Source of the DNA: an uncultured Helcococcus sp.
Lineage (GTDB): Bacteria > Bacillota > Clostridia > Tissierellales > Peptoniphilaceae
DNA length: 47,742 nucleotides
Direction: 5' to 3'
Assembly (NCBI GenBank): GCA_937926545.1
Contig: CALAZW010000024.1
Location: forward strand, 1-47,742
Part shown: positions 33,076 to 41,635 of the stretch, in pieces
How the letters are laid out: each line of letters opens with the position of its first letter
Position numbering within the stretch: the stretch's first letter is position 1
Notes under the pieces: model-generated
Databases searched by the model: none
Told to the model about the DNA's origin: nothing
What the model saw: only the letters and a program-made list of their open reading frames with translations
Translations under genes and position numbers: made by a program

Positions 33076-33461
33076 TGGTAGAGTTATTAGTATTATCTCA
33101 TAGCAAGGATTTGGCCAATGGAGTTAAAGAGCTTATGGCTCAAATGGCTCCAGATGTTAAAATCACTGCCATTGGTGGAACTCGAGAAGGGGATTTAGGA
33201 TCTGATGGAGAAAAAATCATTGAACATATGTCTATGGACTATCCTGATGGCCTAATAGTTCTTTTTGATCTTGGTTCCTCGATGATGAATGCAGAAATGG
33301 CCTATGAATTCTTAGATGAAGATAAAAAAGAAAAAGTATTTATCGCTGATCAAGCCCTTGTTGAAGGCGCTGTACAAGTTGCTGTTATGGCACAAGGTGG
33401 CGATAGTTTTGAAAATATAAAGGCCTTTTGCCAAGAAAACAAATATGGTAAATTAGCCTAA
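33075..33461 (+). CDS. dhaM: dihydroxyacetone kinase phosphotransfer subunit DhaM (mannose-type EIIA)
   Basis: A 128-residue DhaM made of one EIIA domain of the mannose PTS class, the phosphate donor for DhaL. The active histidine is His9 in ELLVLSHSKDLANGV. Conserved GTREGDLGSDGEKI and VLFDLGSSMMNAEMA are present. It lacks the HPr and EI-like domains found in the long E. coli DhaM, so phosphate must come from the general HPr. Last gene of the operon. Confidence 0.94.
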   Translation: MVELLVLSHSKDLANGVKELMAQMAPDVKITAIGGTREGDLGSDGEKIIEHMSMDYPDGLIVLFDLGSSMMNAEMAYEFLDEDKKEKVFIADQALVEGAVQVAVMAQGGDSFENIKAFCQENKYGKLA

Positions 33462-33470
33462 TAAAGACAC

Positions 33471-33500
33471 AAAAAAAGGACCTCTTAGAGGTCCTTTTAT
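33471..33500. terminator. bidirectional terminator after dhaM
   Basis: Arms AAGGACCTCT and AGAGGTCCTT (33476-33496) with seven A on the left and TTTTATTTATTT on the right. It separates dhaKLM from the converging flavin reductase gene. Confidence 0.88.
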
Positions 33501-33507
33501 TTATTTA

Positions 33508-35601
33508 TTATTTCATTATTTGTTCGCCGGCAATTCTACCAAATACTACTATATCAGCAATTGCGTTACCACCTAAACGGTTAGCTCCGTGAATACCACC
33601 AGTTACTTCCCCAGCAGCATATAAGCCTTCAATTACCTTATCTTCAGTATTTAATACTTGTGCTTGTTCATTGATCTTAAGTCCACCCATTGTATGATGT
33701 AGAGCTGGATATCTCAATGTAGCATAGAAAGGTCCTTTTTCTATTTTCTTGCCCCAAACTGCTCTTCCGAATTCATCCTTTTGAGCGTCTACTGACTTGT
33801 TGAATTCTTCTGTAGTTTTCTTTAGATTATCAGCAGGTACGCCTATAGCTTCTGCTAATTCTTCTAAAGTATCTTTTTCAACTACAATGCCCTTTTTAAT
33901 TAAAACATCTAAGTCTTCTCCAGATAAAGTTTTTCTTTCTTCATTAACTATTTGGCTATCTGTAATCATGTAATAAACACCTTCTGGTTGTGCAAAAGCA
34001 GCTAAACATAATTCATCTCTACCGCCATCTTCCTTAACATATCTATTACCTTCTTTATTAATAAAGAATGAGTCTTCAACGTTTATAGATGGACCAAATT
34101 TGTCACCAGGCATTGGTAATAATTGGATATGTTCCATGTCTATTACCTTAGCACCAATTTTTTCAGCCATGATTATACCATCTCCAGTTGCTCCTGGGTG
34201 GTTGGTTGATTCTAATTTTTCTGGTAGGTTATCATTGTTATAAACACCGTCTTCATTTAGATATTTTCTAGCCATGTCAGCATCAGCTGCATAACCACCT
34301 GCTGCGATTATAACACCCTTGTCAGCCTTAATAGTATAGTTCTTATCTTCTGATTCAGCCTTGATTCCTACTACCTTGTCTCCGTCAACTATTAATTCTG
34401 TTGCCTTAGTATTTAATAATATTTCCCCACCATTGTCTTTAACGTCTTTTTCTAAAGCTGAAATATAGCCTGTACCTAATGGCATTTCAGTTTGGTGAGA
34501 TCTTGGCCACATTGATCCTACTACAGAACCAATTGTTGGTTTCCATTCAACGCCCTTGTCAGCCAACCAATGTACTGCATCTAAAGCATTGTCAGTTAAT
34601 ATTTTTATTAACTTTTCGTCCCCAACCTTGTGTCCACCTTCATATGTTTGTTCAAAGTGTTTTTCTTTTGAGTCTTCTATACCTTGCTTCTTTTGTTCTT
34701 CTGGATCAGCAGCATTAAACGCTCCACCAGCTCTTAAGGTATTACCACCTAAGAATGGCATTTTTTCTACTAGAACTACTTTTTTAGCTCCATTTTCAAA
34801 TGCTGTAGCTGCAGCTGATAAACCAGCTCCACCACCACCGATGATAACTACTTCTGCTTCTATTTCTTCATCTGTTTTAGCTACTTCTTCTTTTACATAA
34901 GCCTTAGTTGCTAAATCCATGTTAACTTCTGTTTTGCTTAAAGCATCTTTAACTGCTTCTTTTATAGCTGTACTTGAGAAAGTACATCCTGAAACTGAGT
35001 CCACTCCAACTGTTTGATGTTCAACAATTGCTGCTGGGATAGTTTCAAATGCTAGGTCTGAAATCATTTTAGTTTCTTGTTGTTCTAAAACTTTTACTTC
35101 TTTTATAGCTTTTTCATCAACTTCAACTGAAACCTTTACTGTTCCACCATAGCCTATAGCTTCGCCTTCATATGTACCTGGTTTAAATTCTAATTCCCCA
35201 GTAACTTCTTCCTTTTCGCCACCCTTGTAATTGTTAACATCAAGTTTTGCTTCTTCTATAGCTTTTTCAACAGCTGATAGTATAGCTTCTGATGTAACAG
35301 TAGCTCCAGATGTAACGTCTATGTCTACCTTTTGGCTTTCAACGATTTTACCTGGTAATTCTTTGATAGCATTTGAACCAATGCCGTCTGTTTCTGTGTT
35401 TTCGCCAACTTCTACCTTAGTGATTTTACCTTCACCGTCTATTGAAGTTGTAACTTCAAACTTTCCGCCGTAACCTTCTACTTCTACCTTGTAGTCTCCA
35501 CCCTTAGCGTCTTCTGCTGGTTTATCTGCTTTATTTCCGCAACCTGCAAACACTAGTACAAAAACTAAAAGTAAAGCAATCAATCTTTGTTTGTTTTTCA
35601 T
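33508..35601 (-). CDS. flavin reductase lipoprotein with two FMN-binding domains (fumarate reductase-like)
   Basis: A 697-residue extracellular lipoprotein, paralogous to the protein at 9051. The signal peptide ends in the lipobox FAGC. Two FMN_bind domains follow: the first (about 36-120) with SGATVTS, the second (about 140-222) with SGCTFSS, where cysteine replaces the usual alanine before the flavinylated threonine. The FAD domain starts with VVIIGGGGAGLSAA near 250 and ends with HHTMGGL and NRLGGNAIADI. The substrate loop reads RSHQTEMPLG, different from the paralogue, which suggests another electron acceptor. The true start is ATG 35601 with GAGGAGG. Covalent FMN would need an ApbE transferase encoded elsewhere. 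Confidence 0.88.
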   Translation of the reverse strand: MKNKQRLIALLLVFVLVFAGCGNKADKPAEDAKGGDYKVEVEGYGGKFEVTTSIDGEGKITKVEVGENTETDGIGSNAIKELPGKIVESQKVDIDVTSGATVTSEAILSAVEKAIEEAKLDVNNYKGGEKEEVTGELEFKPGTYEGEAIGYGGTVKVSVEVDEKAIKEVKVLEQQETKMISDLAFETIPAAIVEHQTVGVDSVSGCTFSSTAIKEAVKDALSKTEVNMDLATKAYVKEEVAKTDEEIEAEVVIIGGGGAGLSAAATAFENGAKKVVLVEKMPFLGGNTLRAGGAFNAADPEEQKKQGIEDSKEKHFEQTYEGGHKVGDEKLIKILTDNALDAVHWLADKGVEWKPTIGSVVGSMWPRSHQTEMPLGTGYISALEKDVKDNGGEILLNTKATELIVDGDKVVGIKAESEDKNYTIKADKGVIIAAGGYAADADMARKYLNEDGVYNNDNLPEKLESTNHPGATGDGIIMAEKIGAKVIDMEHIQLLPMPGDKFGPSINVEDSFFINKEGNRYVKEDGGRDELCLAAFAQPEGVYYMITDSQIVNEERKTLSGEDLDVLIKKGIVVEKDTLEELAEAIGVPADNLKKTTEEFNKSVDAQKDEFGRAVWGKKIEKGPFYATLRYPALHHTMGGLKINEQAQVLNTEDKVIEGLYAAGEVTGGIHGANRLGGNAIADIVVFGRIAGEQIMK

Positions 35602-35621
35602 TTCTTGCCTCCTCAACACTA

Positions 35622-35653
35622 TTGATAATTATTTATTTATCAATTTGATTATA
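35622..35653 (-). promoter_or_regulatory. -10 box and dyad before the two-FMN-domain reductase gene
   Basis: TATAAT reads on the minus strand at 35653-35648. Just downstream, TTGATAA and TTATCAA (35622-35643) form a dyad with an 8-base spacer, a possible operator at the transcription start. The -35 region is weak. Confidence 0.45.
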
Positions 35654-35746
35654 CTATAGATTTATATAAAAATAAACCTACAAATGAATATTTAAATATA
35701 ATAATAATTGAATGAGCTATTGACTACTTTATGAGATTACTTTCTC

Positions 35747-36475
35747 TTATATTCTTCTGTCTCTAGAAATCCAGATTATGGCATCGTATATCCTATCTAT
35801 AAAAAATGACTGATTATGTCCCATCTTTTCTTGTAGGATAAATCTTATGTTTTCTGGGTCTATCTGCTTATTTAAAAATACATCAAATACCTTTTGGGTC
35901 TCCTTGATAATATCTTTTCCCATGGTGGTCCTTCCCGGTCTTTCCAAGTCTCCCACGTCCATATAAATTATTTTTCCCTCCAAGGATATATCCTTGGCCT
36001 CTAAATAATCTATAAAGCCTCCATACCAATAGGAAGAAGAAACAAAGATCCCCCCTCCAAGTTGATCTGCATATTCAAAAAGACCATAGCTTGCTATAAG
36101 TCCCCCCAAAGAAGATCCTCCTAGAAATATATTTTTTTTTGAAAAACTAAGTCCATAAACTTTTTCAATTTCTTCCAACATGGGGCCTAAAATAAATGAT
36201 AAGTACTCATCTCCCTGGCCCTTGTAGTAGTCAACATTATTTACTGTTGATTTATGTTCCCAGGGCGTGTATTCGGCAAATCTATCATGGGAATCGACAA
36301 AAACCACCATAATGTTTTCCAGATTTTCTTCTAATTTCTGAAAAATATTATTTTCTATATTCTTAATCATAGCCCCATCATTAATGATAAATAAAAGGCC
36401 TTGAGAGTCCTTTATGTCATTGTAAATATAGATTTTTCTATCTTCAAATAATCTTGTTTCATACAAGTTTTTCAT
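35747..36475 (-). CDS. alpha/beta-hydrolase esterase, putative esterase (esterase D/Fes-like) family
   Basis: A 242-residue cytoplasmic hydrolase of the putative esterase family (PF00756 type). The nucleophile is Ser122 in the elbow LGGSSLGG, an acid residue is likely in MDVGDLERPG, and the catalytic histidine is in KMGHNQSFF near the C terminus. The conserved VVFVDSHDRFAEYTPW block precedes the elbow. Relatives cut ferric-enterobactin esters, S-formylglutathione and others. I start it at ATG 36475, with AAGGTGG five bases upstream, and not the GTG at 36484. Located downstream of xpt behind a terminator. Confidence 0.82.
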   Translation of the reverse strand: MKNLYETRLFEDRKIYIYNDIKDSQGLLFIINDGAMIKNIENNIFQKLEENLENIMVVFVDSHDRFAEYTPWEHKSTVNNVDYYKGQGDEYLSFILGPMLEEIEKVYGLSFSKKNIFLGGSSLGGLIASYGLFEYADQLGGGIFVSSSYWYGGFIDYLEAKDISLEGKIIYMDVGDLERPGRTTMGKDIIKETQKVFDVFLNKQIDPENIRFILQEKMGHNQSFFIDRIYDAIIWISRDRRI

Positions 36476-36488
36476 CTCTACCACCTTA

Positions 36489-36516
36489 TAAAAAAACTGA
36501 TAACTAAGTTATCAGT
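36489..36516 (-). terminator. terminator after xpt
   Basis: The arms ACTGATAACT/AGTTATCAGT (36496-36516) close tightly around one A, and on the minus strand a run of T follows. Confidence 0.78.
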
Positions 36517-37086
36517 CTATCTAAATATTATTTTACCATCTTGGTAACCATCTATAATGGCTTGGGAATATAAAGGTACATTAGCATTTCTCAAATATTC
36601 TCCACCTTCTTGGAAGCCTTTTTCTATAACTATACCCACGCCAGATACACTAGCTCCTGCCATTTCACAAATTGAAATTAGGCCCTTCATAGCATTTCCT
36701 TGGGCTAAAAAATCATCGACAATTAGGACATTATCTTCTTTAGACAAGTATTTTTTAGACAAGGTTACCTTATAAGGTTTTTTATAGGTATATGAATCAA
36801 CTACAGCTTCATATAAGTCTCCATGCATATTAGCTGACTTTCCCTTTTTTGCAAAGACTATATCGCATTCAAAATATCTAGCACAAGCCATAGCAATGGC
36901 TATTCCAGATGCTTCTATAGTTACAATCTTATTTATATTTTTATCTTTGAAGTGCTCAAAAAAATCTTTTCCTATTTCATCTAAGAATTTAGCGTCAATT
37001 TGATGATTAAGAAAAGAGTCTACCTTAAGTATATTTCCAGGAAGTATCTCTCCCTCGTTAATAATTTTTTCTTCTAAACTTTTCAC
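36517..37086 (-). CDS. xpt: xanthine phosphoribosyltransferase
   Basis: A 189-residue xanthine phosphoribosyltransferase, which salvages xanthine to XMP with PRPP. The PRPP loop is NVLIVDDFLAQGNAM near residues 124-138. The N-terminal GEILPGNILKVDSFLNHQID and the C-terminal SQAIIDGYQDGKIIF are the hallmarks of Xpt against other PRTases. Start is GTG with AAGGAG six bases upstream. The promoter is an extended -10 TGATATAAT on the minus strand at 37124-37116. In many Bacillota xpt is under a purine riboswitch, but the leader here is only about 30 bases, so none is present. Confidence 0.93.
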   Translation of the reverse strand: MKSLEEKIINEGEILPGNILKVDSFLNHQIDAKFLDEIGKDFFEHFKDKNINKIVTIEASGIAIAMACARYFECDIVFAKKGKSANMHGDLYEAVVDSYTYKKPYKVTLSKKYLSKEDNVLIVDDFLAQGNAMKGLISICEMAGASVSGVGIVIEKGFQEGGEYLRNANVPLYSQAIIDGYQDGKIIFR

Positions 37087-37153
37087 AATAAACTCCTTAT
37101 ATGTATTTGTTCTTTATTATATCACAAATATTATTATTAACTAGATATTTTAC

Positions 37154-37189
37154 TTGACCTGTCGTAGTAAAGTAGTTATAATTACTTTA
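37154..37189 (+). promoter_or_regulatory. promoter and operator of the padR gene
   Basis: TTGACC (37154-37159) and TATAAT (37177-37182) are exactly 17 bases apart. TAAAGTA and TACTTTA (37168-37174 and 37183-37189) are inverted around the -10 box. This fits autorepression by the encoded PadR protein. Confidence 0.8.
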
Positions 37190-37214
37190 TCAGATGAAGT
37201 AGTAGGAGGTATAT

Positions 37215-37538
37215 ATGATCTCAAGTGATAGTATGAGAGGCTTTAATGATCTACTAATTCTTATAATTCTTAAAAAAAATGACAGCTATGGATATGAAAT
37301 ATCAAAGACCATTGAAAACCTGTCTAAGGGGACTTATAAGCTCAAGGAGACCACCCTCTATTCAGCTATTAAAAGACTGGAAAAAAATAAATTTATCAAG
37401 CCCTATGACACAGAAGAAACCTTTGGTCGTAAGAGAACCAACTATAAAATAACCCCTCTGGGACAAAGGGAAGTTGATAAAAAAACAGAGGAATTTAAAG
37501 AAATTTCCCAACTAATAAATAACTTTTTAAAATATTAA
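37215..37538 (+). CDS. PadR-family transcriptional regulator
   Basis: A 107-residue PadR-type winged-helix repressor: DLLILIILKKNDSYGYEISKTI, then TLYSAIKRLEKNKFIKPY as recognition helix, and the wing GRKRTNYKITPLGQREV. The C-terminal helix for dimerisation is short, placing it in the small PadR-s2 class. AGGAGG precedes the ATG. It is followed at 14 bases by a HAAS-domain membrane protein, a pairing common in Bacillota, where PadR controls membrane-stress or ABC-exporter genes. Confidence 0.92.
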   Translation: MISSDSMRGFNDLLILIILKKNDSYGYEISKTIENLSKGTYKLKETTLYSAIKRLEKNKFIKPYDTEETFGRKRTNYKITPLGQREVDKKTEEFKEISQLINNFLKY

Positions 37539-37552
37539 TAATGGAGGATCCT

Positions 37553-37942
37553 ATGCAAGATATAAGAAGCTATATTGAAAATCTATTTTCTATTTATGAA
37601 AATAGCCCCTATATTGAAAACCTTAAGGAAGAAATGATCTTAAGCCTTAGTCAAAAATATGAAGATTATTTAAGTGAAGGCTATGGAAGTGATGAGGCCT
37701 TTGGTAAGGTAATAAGAGAATTTGGAGACATCTCTGAAATCAGAGATGAAATTGAAGACTACCAGTTAAAATCCACTCCTAAAAAAAAGAAACCTATAAG
37801 GTTTCTAAAGGATGGTATTATGACCCTGTCCGTTGCTGTTTTTCTCTACACTGGACTTAAATATGATATGTGGCTTTATAATTGGATCATCTTTATCTTG
37901 GCAGCTGGAATAAATAATTTAATAGACTATAAAATGTCTTAA
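37553..37942 (+). CDS. HAAS/DUF1700-domain membrane protein
   Basis: A 129-residue protein. Residues 1-80 form the helical HAAS (DUF1700-like) domain with YIENLKEEMILSLSQKYEDYLSEG and DEAFGKVIREFGD, in which a C-terminal pair of membrane helices follows (about 88-105 and 108-125). These domains sit in front of permeases or alone next to padR. The target is unknown; it may pass a membrane signal to PadR. I use ATG 37553 with GGAGG seven bases upstream; the ATG at 37541 lies within that site's context and lacks its own. Confidence 0.82.
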   Translation: MQDIRSYIENLFSIYENSPYIENLKEEMILSLSQKYEDYLSEGYGSDEAFGKVIREFGDISEIRDEIEDYQLKSTPKKKKPIRFLKDGIMTLSVAVFLYTGLKYDMWLYNWIIFILAAGINNLIDYKMS

Positions 37943-37966
37943 GAGTCCCTAGGGACTCTTATTTTA
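37941..37966. terminator. terminator between the PadR operon and the HAD phosphatase
   Basis: A perfect 20-base palindrome at 37941-37960 starts at the HAAS gene stop and is followed by ATTTTAAT. It overlaps the stop of the converging HAD gene. Confidence 0.75.
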
Positions 37967-38768
37967 ATATGTGTTCTTCTATAAATTTTGCAATTCCATC
38001 TTCATTATTGCTAGCAGTTATATAGTCTGCCACACTCTTGGCCAGGTCGCTGGCATTTCCCATGGCAACTCCAATTCCCGCCCTTTCAATCATATCCTTA
38101 TCATTGTCGTCATCTCCAAAGGCTAGAAGATTATCCAACTTTAGGCCATGAAGTTTTAAGGCCTCTTCCAATCCGTTTGCCTTGGTTGTCCTATAATCCA
38201 TATATTCATATAAAAAGTCCTGAGTTCTCATTGACATAGAATCGTAGGCCTTTTCATCAAAGGACCTGCTCCTCTCCATTATATCCTCCATATAAATAGG
38301 ATCACAGACTAGTATTAATTTTAATTTAGGCTCTATTAGATAGTCATCAAAATCTACTACTTCGTAGTCCAGACCATCTTTTTCGGCTAGAAACTTAACA
38401 TAATCATCTTCCTTTGGTGTATATATTTTTCCCTTATCTGGAATGGCAAAATTCAAGTCCAGACCTTCATAGTGGTTTATGATTTTTCTCATCGCCTCTG
38501 GTGTCAGCTTGTGGTTTTCTTGTTCAATACCTAACTTCTTGTCATAGATTTCAGCTCCACCACTGGCCACTACCATGTCAACTATGTCTTCTATTTCCCA
38601 TTCTTTAATTTTCCCCTCAATGCCGTGAAGGTCCCTTCCTGTAGCCAGACCAAAGATTATATCTTTCTCTCTTAATTTCTTGGCAATCTCTATAGTGCTT
38701 GATAAAACTTTTCTATCATCACTTATTAAGGTTCCATCCACATCACACATTACAGCTTTAATATCCAT
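37959..38768 (-). CDS. HAD superfamily Cof-type phosphatase
   Basis: A 269-residue Cof-type HAD phosphatase with AVMCDVDGTLISDD (nucleophile Asp9), GLATGRDL, the lysine in RTTKANGLEEALKLHG and LAFGDDDNDKDMI. It differs from the other HAD protein of this window (24228) in the cap domain and is not a recent duplicate. Sugar-phosphate or nucleotide phosphatase, substrate unknown. It may share a promoter with, but is cut off by a terminator from, the lipoprotein gene upstream. Confidence 0.9.
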   Translation of the reverse strand: MDIKAVMCDVDGTLISDDRKVLSSTIEIAKKLREKDIIFGLATGRDLHGIEGKIKEWEIEDIVDMVVASGGAEIYDKKLGIEQENHKLTPEAMRKIINHYEGLDLNFAIPDKGKIYTPKEDDYVKFLAEKDGLDYEVVDFDDYLIEPKLKLILVCDPIYMEDIMERSRSFDEKAYDSMSMRTQDFLYEYMDYRTTKANGLEEALKLHGLKLDNLLAFGDDDNDKDMIERAGIGVAMGNASDLAKSVADYITASNNEDGIAKFIEEHILK

Positions 38769-38821
38769 AAAAAACCCCCATAATTTACTCTATATTATCT
38801 AGTATACCATCTATTTAAAAT

Positions 38822-38845
38822 ATAAAAAAACCTCCTGAGAGGTTT
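38822..38845 (-). terminator. terminator after the DUF4825-like lipoprotein gene
   Basis: AAACCTC/GAGGTTT (38828-38845) around CTGA, followed on the minus strand by seven T. Confidence 0.85.
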
Positions 38846-39311
38846 ACTTATCCTTTATTTCCTTATAAATTTTTTCTATGGTCTCTTCTGACTCATAGAT
38901 TTCTTCACTGGTCATACCATATATTTTTTTTGTATAAAGGTCCACATCAGCCCTAGATACTAGTTCTAAGGGCATGGTTATATTTTCATCTATCACAACA
39001 TAGCCAATTTTTTCTAAATTCTTTATAAGGGAAAATATAAGGGAATTTTGCTTGATAAAATTATTTTCATCAACATCTCCAATGTTTCCATCCAAATATA
39101 TCTTTATTTCCCTAGCTCCATCATCAGTTAACAATTCTAGTGACTTATAGTTTAAGTCTTCTCCATAGTCTAAGGCCCCAACCAAATTGGAAACTTTAGA
39201 TGCATCTCCCACATATTCTGTTCTTAACTCATAAATATTAGCTTCTTTTTTACCACAAGCTGATAGGGTCATTAAACCAACTAAAAAAAATACTCCTAAT
39301 TTTTTTAACAT
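38844..39311 (-). CDS. lipoprotein, DUF4825-like
   Basis: A 155-residue lipoprotein with lipobox LSAC (Cys19). The mature start YELRTEYVGDASKVSNLVGALDYGEDL (quoted in part) recalls DUF4825 domains, which often start with a TxYVGDNSKVxNI motif. The rest is mixed alpha/beta with a Glu- and Lys-rich C terminus. DUF4825 proteins often occur with BlaR1-type sensors, but none is here. Function unknown. It lies 32 bases after another lipoprotein gene and probably shares its transcript. Confidence 0.65.
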   Translation of the reverse strand: MLKKLGVFFLVGLMTLSACGKKEANIYELRTEYVGDASKVSNLVGALDYGEDLNYKSLELLTDDGAREIKIYLDGNIGDVDENNFIKQNSLIFSLIKNLEKIGYVVIDENITMPLELVSRADVDLYTKKIYGMTSEEIYESEETIEKIYKEIKDK

Positions 39312-39343
39312 TATTTCATCCCTTCTCCACCGATAGACTATTT

Positions 39344-39931
39344 CTAGTAGTGAAACTCTAGTTCTTCTCTCATGCCGTCTTTACCATTATATTGAAATAC
39401 ATAGTCGTCTTGCTTGCCATCTACACTCCACTTTAGCTTATACATGGGTATTCCCTCTGGATAAGCTATATTTAATAGTATACTTTCTCCTGCTTTTAAA
39501 GAAAAGGCGTCTACCACACTACTATCAAGTAGATTGTTTCCATCAAATGTCATACCTACTAAGATCACTCCATCTAAGTCAAAATTTGTAGAAAAAACGG
39601 TTTCTTCATTCCCTCTACGACCATCGCTATATACATAAGTATAGTCGCTACTATCAAGTATCTGATCATGGAAGTAATTTACCTTTACAACTCTAACATC
39701 ATCCCCAAGCATTGGGTGTTTAAACCTTTGATCAAGGCTGTAGGCTTCTTTTTTGGGATCTTCTTCTTTATCTAATTTATCATTTTTTTCATTTTCTTTA
39801 TCAGCCCCACTAGACTCCAAGGGCTCAAGTTTAATCGGTTCTTCTATTTTAATTCTTTTTTGACCACAGGCTACCAAAACCATGGCTAAAAAAAACACTA
39901 ATGATATTATTTTGCTAATCTTTTTAATCAT
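39344..39931 (-). CDS. hypothetical lipoprotein
   Basis: A 195-residue lipoprotein with signal peptide and lipobox LVAC (Cys22). An acidic and lysine-rich linker (about residues 35-65) tethers a compact beta-rich domain (70-195) with HPMLGDDVRVVKVNYFHDQ and FSLKAGESILLNIAYPEG. I do not recognise the family. AGGAGG lies before the ATG. It starts a two-gene unit with the following lipoprotein. Confidence 0.7.
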   Translation of the reverse strand: MIKKISKIISLVFFLAMVLVACGQKRIKIEEPIKLEPLESSGADKENEKNDKLDKEEDPKKEAYSLDQRFKHPMLGDDVRVVKVNYFHDQILDSSDYTYVYSDGRRGNEETVFSTNFDLDGVILVGMTFDGNNLLDSSVVDAFSLKAGESILLNIAYPEGIPMYKLKWSVDGKQDDYVFQYNGKDGMREELEFHY

Positions 39932-40013
39932 AATATCCTCCTGACCTTATGATAATATCATAAGAAAAGTTTTAATGCGTTACAATTTTATTACTATTTA
40001 TATTTAAATAAGT

Positions 40014-40268
40014 CTAAAACCAATAGTCGCACATCTTGGCCAGGAGTTCCTCTGTCAAATCAAAACCTGATGCATCTCCTATAACTGCATCTATCATACA
40101 ATAAGGACAAAGGGCTGTTTTAGCATTCCTATCCTGTGTCCAGTCTATATCTTGAAGCATGGCTGATGGAAATATTCTTTGACAATAAAAACATCCACAC
40201 AAGAAACTTCTATTTATTTCATCCTCGTTTTCAAATGAGTGCTTATGAGCTTTTAAATAATCTTCCAT
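40014..40268 (-). CDS. small cytoplasmic cysteine-rich protein, probable zinc ribbon
   Basis: An 84-residue protein with five cysteines arranged as FLCGCFYCQRIF and, 30 residues later, ALCPYCMIDAVIGD. Two pairs with CxxC spacing suggest a zinc ribbon. The family is seen in many bacteria as an uncharacterised cytoplasmic protein, from memory. I start at ATG 40268, with AAAGGAGG six bases upstream, and not at the GTG/ATG seven codons earlier. It stands between lipoprotein genes without clear functional link. Function unknown. Confidence 0.75.
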   Translation of the reverse strand: MEDYLKAHKHSFENEDEINRSFLCGCFYCQRIFPSAMLQDIDWTQDRNAKTALCPYCMIDAVIGDASGFDLTEELLAKMCDYWF

Positions 40269-40316
40269 GGCAATCCTCCTTTTCTTCATTCTAATACATT
40301 GGTCTTTTAAAATAAA

Positions 40317-40350
40317 GAAAATCTCCGCCTAGCAGAGATTTTTTATCTTA
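40317..40350 (-). terminator. terminator after the 412-residue lipoprotein gene
   Basis: Stem AAAATCTC/GAGATTTT with a nine-base loop and T-rich flanks on both strands. On the minus strand the T run is broken (TTTTCTTTATTTT). Confidence 0.6.
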
Positions 40351-41586
40351 TTGGAAATCGCCATTTAAATATCTATAGAAGGCTTCGTCACACCATATTG
40401 GCTTACTTGTAATTTCTAAACTAGAATCAAGTTTTTTAAATCCAGCTTCGAAAGCTTCCTTGTCATCTATCATGGTAAAGGAATGAAGTTCATAGCCATC
40501 CTTTGATATAATATTATGAACTATTTCTTCGTAGCCTTCTCCCATCTCACTTTCAGAAGTGTATAAAGGTTGCCACCAGGAACCGTATAAAAGACCTTCC
40601 CCATCTGGATTATCATCATCCTTCTTAGCATACCTATTGATTAGGCCGTCAAATTTTTCCTTGTCTTCCGCCTTGTCGAACTCTAAAAGAAGATCAAATT
40701 CCAAGGCGTTGGCCAAATATAAATCTTCATTTACCTTTACTACCTCATAGGTTTCAGTTGGTTCAGGAATTGGGCCCCAATCTAACATGTATTGGAAAAC
40801 AGATGTTTTTGGTTCTATTTGAATTTTAGCATTCATATCTTCCTTATTTAATAGGGCTATAAGCTGGTTGGCATGTTTAATATCACTATGACCATATTTT
40901 AAGGTTTTTTCAGGATTAAAGTTTGCATTGTATCCCTTATATTTAATATTATAACCTGTAGAAACTTTTTCCGATATGGCTTTAGTTCCTAGTTTAGCCA
41001 GGTCCATACCAGTAAAAAAGCTGGCCTGATTAAAACTTCTATTTATTTTTTCATAAATATCCTTGTCCTTGGCATATCCTATAAAGTTTGAAGTTTTACC
41101 CCTAATAGCTAGGACCTTATAGCTAAGGCTATTTAGAAAATCTAAATCCTTCTTTTCATCCTTCTCATTTATAAAACTATCCACCGCTTCTGGATTTATG
41201 TCCAAGACTTGGATTAGACTTACTATATACTTTTTATCCTCGTCAGCTGTATTTTCTGGATAGTTTATCTTTTCTGTTAATTTTTCAACTTCCTTGTCAT
41301 CCAAGGTGTTGGCAAATTCTAAAAATCCTGCCTTATCTAAAGCTAGCCTTAAAATATTAAGTCTTTCATTATCCCCTAGCTCTACTGGGTTTTCTTCCTT
41401 ACCTAAGATTACATCCAGGTCCTTGGAGAATTTGTCCTGACTTATTTCATCAATTGGATCCATATAAAAAGAAAAATCTTCTAACTTTTCTTCTTCTAAG
41501 CTACCTACCTCTTCCTTGCTTCCGCAGGCTCCTAAAGTTAATAAAGCCACCAATAAAAATATTAATACTTTTTTGTTTTGTCTCAT
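40348..41586 (-). CDS. hypothetical lipoprotein
   Basis: A 412-residue lipoprotein with lipobox LGAC. The sequence is highly charged, mostly helical up to about residue 190, then a segment with YGHSDIKHANQLIALLNKEDM and, near residue 250, SVFQYMLDWGPIPEPTETYEVV. No catalytic motif is apparent and I do not recognise the family. The start ATG 41586 follows GGGGGAAAAT. An extra in-frame start 12 codons upstream would spoil the signal peptide. Its leader is preceded by the CA-rich tract described separately. Confidence 0.72.
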   Translation of the reverse strand: MRQNKKVLIFLLVALLTLGACGSKEEVGSLEEEKLEDFSFYMDPIDEISQDKFSKDLDVILGKEENPVELGDNERLNILRLALDKAGFLEFANTLDDKEVEKLTEKINYPENTADEDKKYIVSLIQVLDINPEAVDSFINEKDEKKDLDFLNSLSYKVLAIRGKTSNFIGYAKDKDIYEKINRSFNQASFFTGMDLAKLGTKAISEKVSTGYNIKYKGYNANFNPEKTLKYGHSDIKHANQLIALLNKEDMNAKIQIEPKTSVFQYMLDWGPIPEPTETYEVVKVNEDLYLANALEFDLLLEFDKAEDKEKFDGLINRYAKKDDDNPDGEGLLYGSWWQPLYTSESEMGEGYEEIVHNIISKDGYELHSFTMIDDKEAFEAGFKKLDSSLEITSKPIWCDEAFYRYLNGDFQ

Positions 41587-41635
41587 ATTTTCCCCCGTAC
41601 TCATTTTAATGAATTCTCTCACGAAAATAGTATAA

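Noticed and set aside
37087..37153. Purine riboswitch before xpt
   Set aside because: The -10 box lies about 30 bases from the start codon, leaving no room, and no conserved riboswitch core is seen.
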